64,000 nt of DNA from Bradyrhizobium sp. AUGA SZCCT0176 (GCF_018130145.1 NZ_JAFCMB010000023.1:22879-86878), one strand, 5' to 3'. Shown: positions 1 through 8,816, counted from the stretch's first letter. The notes: generated from the letters alone by a model not told the origin. A program made the numbers and translations.

Positions 1-253
1 GCCCACATGACAAGGAAAGATAATCCCATGCCGCGAGTATGCGCCTCCCTGTCAAATCGCGCATTAATGCGATGGTCTCAATTCTATCGAAGGGTTGCCG
101 TTTAGTTAAACAGTGTTCCTGGGTTGGTTTGAACTGCAGACGAAGTTTTGTCCGCTCCTGGGCACTTTGCGGACCTGGCGATGTCCGATTGAAGTCCGTA
201 GTGCCCACCAAAGCGGACGTCCGCCAATGTCTATGGGTTTATGAGTTCATGTC
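1..253. other. No gene recognised at window edge
   Basis: This stretch lies downstream of the acyl-CoA synthetase stop codon. The plus-strand open frame that crosses it continues antisense through the synthetase gene and has no protein-like character of its own. I see no RNA gene, terminator hairpin or repeat here that I can support. Confidence 0.4.
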
Positions 254-1915
254 TTACGCCGAAAACGCCTTCACCGAACCCACCTGGTTGCGCAGCAGGA
301 ATTTCTGGATCTTCCCTGTCGACGTCTTCGGGATCGCGCCGAACACGATGGACTTCGGCGTCTTGAAGCCGGACATGTGGCCGCGGCAGAACGCGATGAT
401 GTCGGCTTCGGTTGCTTTCGCGCCGTCCTTCAGCTCGACGAAGGCGCAGGGCACTTCGCCCCATTTCGGATCCGGCTTGGCGACCACAGCCGCGAACAGC
501 ACGGCCGGGTGTTTGTAGAGGATGTCCTCGACCTCGACGGAGGAGATGTTCTCGCCGCCGGAAATGATGATGTCCTTGGAGCGGTCCTTGATGATGACGT
601 AGCCGCTCTCATCGAGCACGCCGAGATCGCCGGTGTGAAACCAGCCGCCGGCAAACGCTTCGCTCGTCGCCTTCTCGTTCTTCAGATAGCCCTTCATCAC
701 GATGTTGCCGCGGAACATCACCTCGCCGATGGTCTCGCCGTCGCGCGGCACTTCGCGCATGGTTTCGGGATCGAGCACCGTGACGCCTTCCTGCAGCGGG
801 TAGGGCACGCCCTGCCGGCGCTTGAGCTGCGCGCGCTGATCGGCCGGCAGTTCGTCCCAGCCCGGTTGCTCGGCGCAGACCGACGCCGGGCCATAGACCT
901 CGGTCAGGCCGTAGACATGCGTCAGCTTGATGCCGATGCTCTCGGCGCCCTCGAGCACGGCAACGGGAGGCGCTGCGCCTGCAATCAACCCGACCACGGG
1001 CCGGGCCTTGGCGCCCTTCGGGGCGTCCGGCGCATTGATCAGTGTGTTGTAGACGATCGGCGCGCCGCACATGTGGGTGACGCCGTGTTTGGGGATCAGT
1101 TCGAAAATCTTCGACGGATCCACCTTGCGCAGGCAGACATTGATGCCGGCGGAGGCCGCGACCGTCCACGGAAAGCACCAGCCGTTGCAGTGAAACATCG
1201 GCAGCGTCCAGAGATAGACCGGATGCTGGCCGAGATTGCCCGCCAGGATGTTGCTGACGGCGTTGAGGTAGGCACCGCGGTGATGGGTGACAACGCCCTT
1301 CGGATTGCCCGTCGTGCCCGACGTATAGCTCAGCGCGATCGCGTCCCATTCATCGCCGGGCAGTCGTGCCACAAATCCAGCATCGCCCTGCGCCACCGCC
1401 GCTTCATATTCGAGTTCGCCGATCCGCTTGCCGCCGGCAAATGCCGCATCGTCGACGTCGATGACATAAGGTTTGGGCCCCTTCATCAGCGTCAGCGCTT
1501 CCGCGATCACGCCGGAAAATTCCGGATCGACCAGGATGATTTTGGCGCCGCCATGATCGAGCTGAAACGCAATCGAGGGCGCGTCGAGCCGGATGTTGAG
1601 CGCATTCAGCACCGCGCCCGCCATCGGCACTGCGAAGTGCAATTCGTTCATCGCGGGAATATTCGGCAGCATCGCCGCGACCGTATCGCCATGGCCGATG
1701 CCGCGGCCGGCGAGGTAGGAGGCAAAGCGCCGGCAGCGCTCATGGGTCTGCGACCAGGTGAAGACGCGGCCTTCGTAGACGGTGCTGACGGCATCGGGAT
1801 AAACAGCCGCGCTGCGTGCGAGGAAGCTCAGCGGCGTCAGCGGCACGTAATTCGCCGGCGTCTTGTCCAATCCGATGCTGTATTGACCTTGGTCTGGAGT
1901 TTGGGCTGCGCTCAT
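254..1915 (-). CDS. AMP-forming acyl-CoA synthetase
   Basis: A 553-residue member of the ANL adenylate-forming superfamily, which activates a carboxylic acid with ATP to an acyl-adenylate and then loads CoA. The phosphate-binding loop SYTSGTTGNPKGV lies near residues 196-208. The hinge region DRSKDIIISGGENIS and the C-terminal PKTSTGKIQK, with the adenylation lysine near 535, are intact. The text around NIVMKGYLKNEKAT resembles medium-chain AlkK-type enzymes, but the substrate is not readable from sequence. I start at the ATG at 1915: an upstream in-frame extension of 23 codons lacks support, and GGGA precedes this ATG. It lies 28 bases after the TRAP permease stop on the same strand, so transporter and activating enzyme are probably co-expressed and may share a substrate. 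Confidence 0.9.
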   Translation of the reverse strand: MSAAQTPDQGQYSIGLDKTPANYVPLTPLSFLARSAAVYPDAVSTVYEGRVFTWSQTHERCRRFASYLAGRGIGHGDTVAAMLPNIPAMNELHFAVPMAGAVLNALNIRLDAPSIAFQLDHGGAKIILVDPEFSGVIAEALTLMKGPKPYVIDVDDAAFAGGKRIGELEYEAAVAQGDAGFVARLPGDEWDAIALSYTSGTTGNPKGVVTHHRGAYLNAVSNILAGNLGQHPVYLWTLPMFHCNGWCFPWTVAASAGINVCLRKVDPSKIFELIPKHGVTHMCGAPIVYNTLINAPDAPKGAKARPVVGLIAGAAPPVAVLEGAESIGIKLTHVYGLTEVYGPASVCAEQPGWDELPADQRAQLKRRQGVPYPLQEGVTVLDPETMREVPRDGETIGEVMFRGNIVMKGYLKNEKATSEAFAGGWFHTGDLGVLDESGYVIIKDRSKDIIISGGENISSVEVEDILYKHPAVLFAAVVAKPDPKWGEVPCAFVELKDGAKATEADIIAFCRGHMSGFKTPKSIVFGAIPKTSTGKIQKFLLRNQVGSVKAFSA

Positions 1916-1943
1916 CGGCTTTGTCCCGTCAGCAAAATTGAAC

Positions 1944-3842
1944 CTACAAGAACCCGATCGAAATCCACGGGAAGATCGCCACAATAATTAGTCCGACCAT
2001 CAGCGCCAGCAGATAGCCCCAGATCGGCCTGATCCCTTCGGCCGGATCGACGCGTCCGATGGCGCAGGCGGCATAATAGCCCACTCCGAACGGCGGCGCG
2101 AATAGCCCGATACCCATCGCCAGAATAACGATCATGGCATAGTGAACCTCGTGCACCCCGACCGCACGCGCGATCGGAAACAACAGCGGCCCGAACAGCA
2201 CGATCGCCGGGATGCCCTCGAGCACGCTGCCGAGGATCACGAAGGCCACGATCGATACCGCGATGAAGGTCGCCGAACCGCCGGGCAGGCCGGTCATGGC
2301 CGCCGCCAGCGTCCGTGAGAAGCCGGACTGGGTCAGGCCCCAGGCCATTCCGGTGGCGCAACCGATGATCAGCAGGATGGCGCCCGACAGGCACGCGGTC
2401 TCGACCAGCATCGGCATGATCCGCCGCCAGTCGAAGTTGCGGTAGATCAACAGCCCGTAGATCAGGTAGCCGACGACGAAGGCATAGACGATCCCGATGG
2501 TGGAGACCTCGGTCGCGGTCGCGATGCCCTCGACCACGGCGTAGCGGATTACAAAAGGCAGCGCCACGGCGGGCAGGGCGATGATGAACGCACGGGCGAT
2601 CTCACCGCCGCTGGCCCTGGCGACATGTGTCAGGTCTTCGTCGCGGTAGCGCCACCACACCAGCGCCGACAGGGTGATCGCCAGCACCACGCCCGGCAGC
2701 AGGCCGCCGGTGAACAGCGCCGCAATCGATACGCCGGTGACCGAGCCGATCGTGATCAGCACCAGACTGGGCGGGATGGTTTCCGTCTGGGCGCCGGTGG
2801 CCGAGAGCAGGGCGACCAGATCGCCCGGCTTGGCGCCCCGCGCCTTCATTTCCGGAAACAGCACCGGGGCAACGGCAGCCATGTCGGCGGCCTTGGAGCC
2901 GGAGATGCCCGAAACCAGATACATCGCGCCGACCAGCACGTAATGCAGCCCGCCCCGGACATGCCCCAGCAGGCTCGCCAGGAACGCCACCATGGCGCGC
3001 GCCATGCCGGTCATCTCGATCAGCAACCCTAAGAACACGAACAGCGGCACCGACAGCAGGATGAGGTGGCTCATGCCCTCGTCCATGCGGCCGACCAGCA
3101 CCATCAGTGGCGTATTGGTCGTCAGCGCGAGATAGCCATAGGTCGCCAGCCCAAAGCCGAACGCAATGGGAACGCCCGCGAACACGCAGAAGCCGGCCAC
3201 ACCAACGAAGAAGATGATCAGGTTGAGATTGCCCAGCGGCTTCAGCGAGCCCTTCAGCAGCCAGAAGGCCGCGATGACAAGCGCAACGGACAGGATGGCC
3301 GCGCATACGGTACGGACGTTGCCCGCCCGCATCAGCCGCAGCAACGCAAACAGCGCCATCAGAGCGATGCCGACCGGTAGCGCCGCCGCCCGCCAGATAT
3401 TGGTGACCTGCAGTGCCGGCGTGGTGATGTAACTTTCCTCGTAGGCATATTCAAAGGCCGGCCAGGCGATCATCAGAAGGAACGCCAGCGCGGCCGAAGT
3501 CGCTACCACATCGAGATAGGCGCGCAGCGCAGGCTTGGCGCTCGCGACCACGGCCGTCATCCGCATGTGCTCGGCTCGCCGGAACGCCACGGCAGCCCCC
3601 AGCATCGCCAGCCACAGGAACAGCATCGAGGCCAGTTCGTCCGACCAGATCAACGGCCGGTGCATCCCGTAGCGCGCCACCACGCCCGCGAACAGGATGA
3701 CGATCTCGGCGACGACCAGGAGCGCTGCCGGGATCTCAACCAGCATCCCAAGGAAGTTTTCAGTGGACGCGAGCAGGGAACGGCGGCGAGGGGGCTCTGC
3801 CACCTCGCCGGTCACGTTCTCGGTCAGTTCGGCATGAGCCAT
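1944..3842 (-). CDS. TRAP transporter fused permease (DctQM)
   Basis: A 632-residue inner-membrane protein joining both permease subunits of a tripartite ATP-independent periplasmic transporter. The first ~170 residues have the four-helix DctQ pattern, with the LIWSDELASMLFLWLAMLGA segment typical of the small subunit. The remainder is DctM, with many hydrophobic segments and the conserved GGxxxxLVGAMY/SGISGSKAADMAAVAPVL region. I prefer the ATG at 3842, preceded by CAGGGC, over tandem GTG codons at 3860/3857. It belongs to the unit with dctP upstream and the acyl-CoA synthetase downstream. The family moves organic acids using an ion gradient. Substrate unknown. Confidence 0.92.
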   Translation of the reverse strand: MAHAELTENVTGEVAEPPRRRSLLASTENFLGMLVEIPAALLVVAEIVILFAGVVARYGMHRPLIWSDELASMLFLWLAMLGAAVAFRRAEHMRMTAVVASAKPALRAYLDVVATSAALAFLLMIAWPAFEYAYEESYITTPALQVTNIWRAAALPVGIALMALFALLRLMRAGNVRTVCAAILSVALVIAAFWLLKGSLKPLGNLNLIIFFVGVAGFCVFAGVPIAFGFGLATYGYLALTTNTPLMVLVGRMDEGMSHLILLSVPLFVFLGLLIEMTGMARAMVAFLASLLGHVRGGLHYVLVGAMYLVSGISGSKAADMAAVAPVLFPEMKARGAKPGDLVALLSATGAQTETIPPSLVLITIGSVTGVSIAALFTGGLLPGVVLAITLSALVWWRYRDEDLTHVARASGGEIARAFIIALPAVALPFVIRYAVVEGIATATEVSTIGIVYAFVVGYLIYGLLIYRNFDWRRIMPMLVETACLSGAILLIIGCATGMAWGLTQSGFSRTLAAAMTGLPGGSATFIAVSIVAFVILGSVLEGIPAIVLFGPLLFPIARAVGVHEVHYAMIVILAMGIGLFAPPFGVGYYAACAIGRVDPAEGIRPIWGYLLALMVGLIIVAIFPWISIGFL

Positions 3843-3879
3843 CGCAGCGCCCTGCACCACAGCATGAACAAAAGACAGG

Positions 3880-3900
3880 ATAGGGGTCTGAGACCCCTAT
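3880..3900. promoter_or_regulatory. Perfect 10-bp inverted repeat between dctP and dctQM
   Basis: The arms ATAGGGGTCT and AGACCCCTAT are separated by a single base. The element lies just after the dctP stop and about 40 bases before the permease start. In RNA it would form a stable hairpin with a small loop. There is no following U tract, so it looks more like an mRNA-stabilising or partial-attenuation hairpin, which would make more binding protein than permease. A protein operator is also possible. Confidence 0.5.
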
Positions 3901-3904
3901 CCGG

Positions 3905-4924
3905 CTACGACAGCTTGCCGACGGACTTTTCCAGCAGCTCCCAAGCCTGTTCGCCGTATTTGCCCTTCCATTCCGCATAGAAGCCGGCCGAGCGAAGTTT
4001 GTCTCGGAACGGCGTGACGTTGGGCTGGTTGAAGACAAGGCCTTTGCCGGCCAATTCCTGCTGCAGTCCGGCATTGAGCTTGGCGACGTCTTCGCGTTCC
4101 TTGACGCCCGCGGCGTTGATGTTTTTGGTGACGATGGTCCGGACATCCTCCGGGAGTTTTTCCCACGCGCGGCGGTTGGCCAGGAACCAGAAGCCGTCCC
4201 ACATGTGGTTGGTCAGCGAACAGAATTTCTGAACTTCGTAGAGTTTGGCGGTCGAGATGATCGCCAGCGGATTTTCCTGGCCCTCGACGATCTTGGTCTG
4301 CAGTGCCGAATAGACTTCGCTGAAATTGATCGAGGCGGGCGCCGCATCGAACGCCTTGAACATCGAGGTCCACAGCGGCGAAACCGGCACCCGGATCTTG
4401 AAGCCCTTGAGGTCCTCAGGCCCGTTGATCGGCTTGCTCGACGACGTGGTCTGGCGGAACCCGTTGTCCCAGATCTTGTCCATGACCACCAGATTGGCCT
4501 TGGTGATCTCGCCGCGGACATAGGCGCCCAGCCCGCCATCCATGGCCTTCCAGACCGTGTCGTAATCCGGGAAAGCGAAGCCGATGCCACTGATGGACGC
4601 CGCCGGCACCAGCGTCGCCAGGATCAGGCCTGACAGCGTGAAGAATTCGACGCCGCCGGATCTGATCTGGCTCAACATGTCGGTGTCGGAACCGAGCTGG
4701 TTGTTCGGGAAAATCTGCAGGTCGAACCGGCCATTGGTCTCGGCCTTGATCGCCGCCGCCATCTCCTTGGCGCGGGCGTTCAGCGGATGGCCATCCGGGA
4801 GGTTGTTGGCATATTTGTAGGTGAATTCGGCGGTCTGGGCACGCGCCACAAACGGCGCGCCGATGCCACCCAGCACCGCTGACGCAGCGGATGCCTTGAG
4901 AAGCGTGCGTCGTGAAAAGCTCAT
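3905..4924 (-). CDS. TRAP transporter solute-binding protein (DctP family)
   Basis: A 339-residue periplasmic solute receptor. The N-terminus MSFSRRTLLKASAASAV is a twin-arginine signal, with likely processing after the ARA motif near residue 29. The body has DctP-family landmarks, including NNQLGSDTDMLSQIRSGGVEF and the region around SKPINGPEDLKGFKIRVP, whose arginine usually binds the substrate carboxylate. The start at 4924 follows GGGAGAAACC; an upstream in-frame codon at 4963 is less convincing. It is the first gene of the transporter unit dctP-dctQM-acyl-CoA synthetase. Confidence 0.93.
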   Translation of the reverse strand: MSFSRRTLLKASAASAVLGGIGAPFVARAQTAEFTYKYANNLPDGHPLNARAKEMAAAIKAETNGRFDLQIFPNNQLGSDTDMLSQIRSGGVEFFTLSGLILATLVPAASISGIGFAFPDYDTVWKAMDGGLGAYVRGEITKANLVVMDKIWDNGFRQTTSSSKPINGPEDLKGFKIRVPVSPLWTSMFKAFDAAPASINFSEVYSALQTKIVEGQENPLAIISTAKLYEVQKFCSLTNHMWDGFWFLANRRAWEKLPEDVRTIVTKNINAAGVKEREDVAKLNAGLQQELAGKGLVFNQPNVTPFRDKLRSAGFYAEWKGKYGEQAWELLEKSVGKLS

Positions 4925-5264
4925 CTGGTTTCTCCCTTGAGGGTTGTTGTTCTTGAGACCCAATCCTATGCGGACCGGATGCTGCGAGCGATCTCGCCGG
5001 GCGGCTTATTGCAGCGTCCGCCGGCCGCGGCAATATCGGTTTTCGGGACGCAGCCGCGAGCAGTCATGCGTTGGCTTTTGCGAGATGTTTGGGGCCGGCA
5101 GTCTGGATCGAAAAACCGGATCAATCTGACCTGGCTTGGAAGGAATTCACGCTAAATATCTGATCTAATTGTAGATATAAATATTCCATAATATACCTTA
5201 TGCGAATCGCAGATATTGGCAACAGCCACGATGCGGCACGGCTACGCCCGCTCGAAGCCCGATC
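4925..5264. promoter_or_regulatory. Upstream region of dctP with AT-rich inverted repeat
   Basis: About 340 bases without a gene separate dctP from the crotonase-family gene. An AT-rich block around 5150-5200 holds an inverted repeat, ATATCT at 5156-5161 and AGATAT at 5173-5178, 11 bases apart. The rest of the region is GC-rich. This is the natural place for the promoter of the TRAP/acyl-CoA synthetase unit, and the repeat could be a regulator site. No matching regulator gene is seen nearby. Confidence 0.3.
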
Positions 5265-6071
5265 CTACCGCCCCTTGAACCGCGGCTTCCGCCGCTCCAG
5301 GAACGCAGCGACACCTTCCTTGTGATCCTCGCTCAGGCTCGCCAGCGCAAACTGGTCGACGTCCATATGGCTGGTGAGATCGTCGAGCGCATGCGTGAGC
5401 CGGTTGACGGTCAGCTTGGTCATGGCGACCGACAGCGGCGGCTGGGCCGCGACCTTGGTGGCGAGCGCCATGGCGGCGTCGAACGCCTGCCCGGGTTCGG
5501 CGACCTCCTCGACCAGCCGCCATTCATGGGCCTCGGCCGCCGTGATGCGGTGGTCGGCCAGGATCACGGCCTGCTTGGTCCGCGCCGGTCCCATCAGGTG
5601 CAGCATGCGCGGCACGCTCTGCCAGCTCATGTTCATGCCGAGACCAATCTCGGGCACGCGCATATGGGCGTCACGGGCCATGACCCGGAAATCCAGCGCC
5701 ACCGCCAGCGCGACGCCGCCGCCGACGCAAAAACCTTCGATGGCGCCGATCGTGATCTGTTCCATGTCCTGCCAGGCCCGCGTCAGGCGCGGCCCGAGCT
5801 TCAGGTGGCGGCGCAGGGTGCCGAGGTCCATGGTTTTCCGCGCCCGGCCCTCGGGGTCCTTGAGATCAAAGCCAGCCGTGAACGCCTTGGCGGCGCCGGT
5901 CAACACCACGACCGAGGTCGCGCCGTCATCCTCAAAGCTGCGGGCGGCATCCGTAAGCTGGCGCATCGCCTCCGGCGACATTGCGTTGATGCCATCGCCG
6001 CGGTCGAAGCGGACGACGGCGATACGGCCATCGGGCCCAAGGCCTCTTTCAATGGTGACAAACCCGGTCAA
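5265..6071 (-). CDS. Enoyl-CoA hydratase/isomerase (crotonase) family protein
   Basis: A 268-residue crotonase-fold protein. The first oxyanion-hole region is VLTGAAKAFTAGFDL (residues 56-70) and the second is IEGFCVGGGVALAVALDF (111-128). In classical enoyl-CoA hydratase a catalytic glutamate follows GGGC; here the equivalent position is alanine. The second glutamate, in RVPEIGLGM (E141), is kept. It may therefore catalyse isomerisation or another crotonase reaction rather than hydration. The start is a TTG at 6071, supported by AGGGAG 9 bases upstream; no ATG occurs in frame until residue 31. It lies upstream of the dctP unit on the same strand but with a 340-base gap. Confidence 0.85.
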   Translation of the reverse strand: MTGFVTIERGLGPDGRIAVVRFDRGDGINAMSPEAMRQLTDAARSFEDDGATSVVVLTGAAKAFTAGFDLKDPEGRARKTMDLGTLRRHLKLGPRLTRAWQDMEQITIGAIEGFCVGGGVALAVALDFRVMARDAHMRVPEIGLGMNMSWQSVPRMLHLMGPARTKQAVILADHRITAAEAHEWRLVEEVAEPGQAFDAAMALATKVAAQPPLSVAMTKLTVNRLTHALDDLTSHMDVDQFALASLSEDHKEGVAAFLERRKPRFKGR

Positions 6072-6188
6072 GCGGCGTCTCCCTACCCGTTATTTTTGAG
6101 AACCTTAGCGCAGAAGTCCGCGGTCGGCCCGCGCGCTGTTTGCATGCCGGCCCCTCCTGCCCGGCGGTGCAACCGGCCGCGTGGAGGC

Positions 6189-6962
6189 TCACAAATGGCC
6201 CGTACGCTGGTGGTCGGGTTTGCCTCCCGGGACGGGAAAGCGGATCGTGGTGCCAAGCGTGATCCAATTGGCGTTTTCGCCCGATATGTTGTGGCCGTAG
6301 ATCAGGTCGACCGAGAATATATCGTTGGGCCGGTAACGAATGCCGGTCTGGAATCGCGGCCGGATCGCGCTCGGCTCGTCCGACTGGCCGGCCTGGCCAA
6401 ACGCTTCGATGGTCCACTGCAACGTGTCCGTGAGTTTCCAGTCAAAGCCGGCGCCATAGACCGGGTAATGCCGGTCGGCCATGCGGTCCCACATCCAGCC
6501 GCCGTTGAGGTTGATCCGCATCGTCTCGGACAGTCTGTAGGTCACCGGCACGACCGCGAATGCGGTGAGGTTTTCTCCGGTCAGCGCGTCGAATGATCCG
6601 CCGGCATAGAACGACAGGCCGAACCTTCCCACTCCGGTCGGAATGAAGTTCCACTTGGCTTTGGGCGCGAGGCTGTTGCTCCAGTCGCCGTCGCTGCGCG
6701 ACCGGACGGTCTGCATGCTCAATTCCACCGGTCTGAAAACATTGACCGCGCAGGATGGATTGGCCACGGCCGTAAAATCCGTATTGGTCGCCGCCTGCAG
6801 CCAGCTCTCGACCTTGCAGGAGCCGACCTCGGCGATGTCGGCGGCATCGACCGCATAGGCGCCGTTGGCGGCGCGCGCATCGCCGGCCGGAAACCAAATC
6901 GGAAGCCAAGCCGAAATGGCCGCTGCCGCCGCGATTGCGATGCGCCCTGCCCCAATCCCCAT
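6189..6962 (-). CDS. Predicted outer-membrane beta-barrel protein, function unknown
   Basis: A 257-residue protein with an N-terminal signal sequence rich in Ala and Ile ending near GDARA. The rest alternates polar and hydrophobic residues with many aromatic ends (for example KWNFIPTGVGRFGLSFYAG and DIFSVDLIYGHNIS), as in small outer-membrane barrels. I do not recognise a family with a known substrate. I start at the ATG at 6962; a TTG two codons earlier is possible. It is divergent from the nitrile hydratase operon, with only 62 bases between the two starts, so the promoters must overlap. A role in uptake of the nitrile substrate is speculation. Confidence 0.7.
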   Translation of the reverse strand: MGIGAGRIAIAAAAAISAWLPIWFPAGDARAANGAYAVDAADIAEVGSCKVESWLQAATNTDFTAVANPSCAVNVFRPVELSMQTVRSRSDGDWSNSLAPKAKWNFIPTGVGRFGLSFYAGGSFDALTGENLTAFAVVPVTYRLSETMRINLNGGWMWDRMADRHYPVYGAGFDWKLTDTLQWTIEAFGQAGQSDEPSAIRPRFQTGIRYRPNDIFSVDLIYGHNISGENANWITLGTTIRFPVPGGKPDHQRTGHL

Positions 6963-7024
6963 GGCCAAATGCTAGCAGAGTCTTCGCCTCGACATAGCCC
7001 GGATTTTGCGACTATCTTGGCCGC

Positions 7025-7672
7025 ATGACAGGCCATGACCACGATCATCACGACCATCATCACCACCACGATCACGACCATTCGGAATTGTCGGAGACCG
7101 AGCTGCGGGTGCGGGCGCTGGAATCGATCCTGACCGAAAAGGGCTATGTCGATCCGGCCTCGCTCGACCTCCTGATCGACCTGTATGAAAAGAAGATCGG
7201 CCCGCGCAACGGCATCCGCGTCGTCGCAAAAGCCTGGAGCGATCCGGCCTATCACGCGCGGCTGATGAAGGATGCGACGGCGGCAATCGCCGAGCTCGAC
7301 TATAGCGGGCGGCAAGGCGAGCACATGGTGGTGGTCGAGAACACGCCCGAACAGCACAACATGGTCGTGTGCACGCTGTGCTCCTGCTATCCGCATCCGG
7401 TGCTCGGGCTGCCGCCGGTGTGGTACAAATCCGCGCCCTACCGCTCCCGCGCCGTCTCCGATCCGCGCGGCGTGTTGCAGGATTTTGGCGTCGCCCTGCC
7501 CGAGACGACAAGGATCCGCGTCTGGGATTCCACCGCCGAAATCCGCTACCTCGTGCTGCCGATGCGGCCCAAAGGCACGGACGGCTGGAGCGCCGAGCAG
7601 CTCGCCGAACTCGTCACCCGCGACAGCATGATCGGCACCGGATTGCCGAAACAGCTTGGCGAGACCGCCTGA
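7025..7672 (+). CDS. nthA: Nitrile hydratase alpha subunit, cobalt type, histidine-rich N-terminus
   Basis: A 215-residue alpha subunit of nitrile hydratase, which converts nitriles to amides. The metal-binding motif VCTLCSC is at residues 115-121 (Cys116, Cys119, Ser120, Cys121). Threonine rather than serine after the first cysteine is characteristic of cobalt enzymes. Two of the cysteines are normally oxidised to sulfinic and sulfenic acid. Unusually, residues 4-19 contain eleven His and five Asp, a probable metal-binding tail. The stop overlaps the beta start (TGATG), so the two are translationally coupled. Confidence 0.95.
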   Translation: MTGHDHDHHDHHHHHDHDHSELSETELRVRALESILTEKGYVDPASLDLLIDLYEKKIGPRNGIRVVAKAWSDPAYHARLMKDATAAIAELDYSGRQGEHMVVVENTPEQHNMVVCTLCSCYPHPVLGLPPVWYKSAPYRSRAVSDPRGVLQDFGVALPETTRIRVWDSTAEIRYLVLPMRPKGTDGWSAEQLAELVTRDSMIGTGLPKQLGETA

Positions 7673-8331
7673 TGGACGGCGCGCACGATATGGGCGGCGC
7701 CAAAGGCTTTGGCCCCGTCGTGCCCGAGCCGAACGAGCCGGTGTTTCATGGCGAATGGGAGCGCCGCGCTTTTGCGCTGACGGTCGCGATGTCACGTCCT
7801 GGCGGCTGGAACATCGACATGTCGCGCTTTGCGCGCGAGAACCGCCCGCCTGAGGACTACCTCAGCAAGAGCTATTTCCAGATCTGGCTCGCCGGTCTGG
7901 AAACGTTGATGATCGAACGCGGACTGGTGACATCAGAGGAAATCGAGGCCGGCAAGATGCTCTCGCCGCCGAAGCCCGACGTAAAGACCCTGCCCCCGCA
8001 AGACGTCGTGCCGACGATCCGGCGTGGCGCCTCGACCGAACGCACGGCAACGTCGCCTGCGCTGTTCGCGGTCGGCGAAACGGTGCGGATGAAAGAGATT
8101 CATCCGCAGACGCATACGCGGCTGCCGCAATATGTCCGCGGGCATCTCGGCACGATCGAGCTCAATCACGGGTGCCACGTGTTCGCCGATCTCAATTCGC
8201 TCGGCGTCGGCGAGAGCCCGCAATGGCTCTATACGGTGCGGTTCGACGGACCTGAATTGTGGGGCAAGGACACCGATCCGACGCTCAGCATATCCGTCGA
8301 CGCCTGGGAATCCTACCTGGAGCGCGTGTGA
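7672..8331 (+). CDS. nthB: Nitrile hydratase beta subunit
   Basis: A 219-residue beta subunit that pairs with the alpha subunit to build the active site. The N-terminal region starts MDGAHDMGGAKGFGPV, the usual signature. The C-terminal SH3-like barrel includes VRMKEIHPQTHTRLPQYVRG and ends SISVDAWESYLERV. The ATG overlaps the alpha stop by one base, and its own stop overlaps the next ATG in the same way. The order alpha-beta-accessory is that of cobalt-type operons. No amidase gene is visible in the window to use the amide product. Confidence 0.95.
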   Translation: MDGAHDMGGAKGFGPVVPEPNEPVFHGEWERRAFALTVAMSRPGGWNIDMSRFARENRPPEDYLSKSYFQIWLAGLETLMIERGLVTSEEIEAGKMLSPPKPDVKTLPPQDVVPTIRRGASTERTATSPALFAVGETVRMKEIHPQTHTRLPQYVRGHLGTIELNHGCHVFADLNSLGVGESPQWLYTVRFDGPELWGKDTDPTLSISVDAWESYLERV

Positions 8332-8714
8332 TGAACTTGACCCCGCAACAGGCGATGCGGGCGGCGGTTGCCGTCCCCGGCGTGCCCCGCGACGAGGATG
8401 GCCCGGTGTTTCGGGAGCCCTGGGAAGCCCGCGCCTTTGCCATGGCGCTGGCACTGCACGAAGTCGGGGTTTTCACCTGGAAGGAATGGGCGGAGACACT
8501 CGGCGCAGAGATCAAGCGCGCCCAGGCCGCCGGCGATCCCGATACGGGCGAGACCTATTACCAGCACTGGCTGGCGACGCTGGAGACGCTGGTCGCCGCC
8601 AAGGGCGTCACGACGTCGGATGTCCTGCACCGCTATCGCGATGCCTGGGATCACGCCGCCGACCGTACCCCGCACGGTGCGCCGATTGAGCTGACGCCGG
8701 GCGATTTCGGCTAG
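8331..8714 (+). CDS. Nitrile hydratase accessory (activator-like) protein
   Basis: A 127-residue protein resembling the N-terminal half of nitrile hydratase beta subunits (FREPWEARAFAMALALHEVGVFTWKEW; TYYQHWLATLETLVAAKG). Small beta-like proteins next to cobalt nitrile hydratases act as chaperones that bring cobalt-loaded, oxidised alpha subunit to the apoenzyme by subunit swapping. That role is inferred here from size and position. Start at the ATG overlapping the beta stop (GTGATGA). Confidence 0.9.
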   Translation: MNLTPQQAMRAAVAVPGVPRDEDGPVFREPWEARAFAMALALHEVGVFTWKEWAETLGAEIKRAQAAGDPDTGETYYQHWLATLETLVAAKGVTTSDVLHRYRDAWDHAADRTPHGAPIELTPGDFG

Positions 8715-8800
8715 GCTCACGTACGCGCCCTTTGAGGCCCGTTGTTTCCAACGTGTCGATCGCCCGCGATTGGCCGCCGGTGCCTGAACCATCCAATCAA

Positions 8801-8816
8801 TGGATCATTCGATCCA
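8801..8816. promoter_or_regulatory. Inverted repeat TGGATC-N4-GATCCA, candidate operator
   Basis: A perfect 6-bp inverted repeat with a 4-base spacer sits about 130 bases upstream of the second dctP start. It lies in the 231-base gap between the nitrile hydratase accessory gene and the TRAP operon. Short palindromes of this kind upstream of TRAP operons are often sites for GntR- or LacI-type regulators. No regulator gene is adjacent, so the assignment is positional only. Confidence 0.35.

Noticed and set aside
377..1987. A 536-codon plus-strand open frame opposite the acyl-CoA synthetase
   Set aside because: It is antisense to a clear AMP-binding enzyme; its composition (His, Arg, Asp rich) is that of a reverse-frame shadow in GC-rich DNA.
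5322..6596. A 424-codon plus-strand frame opposite the crotonase and barrel genes
   Set aside because: It spans two oppositely oriented real genes and their gap, with no domain or ribosome-binding site.
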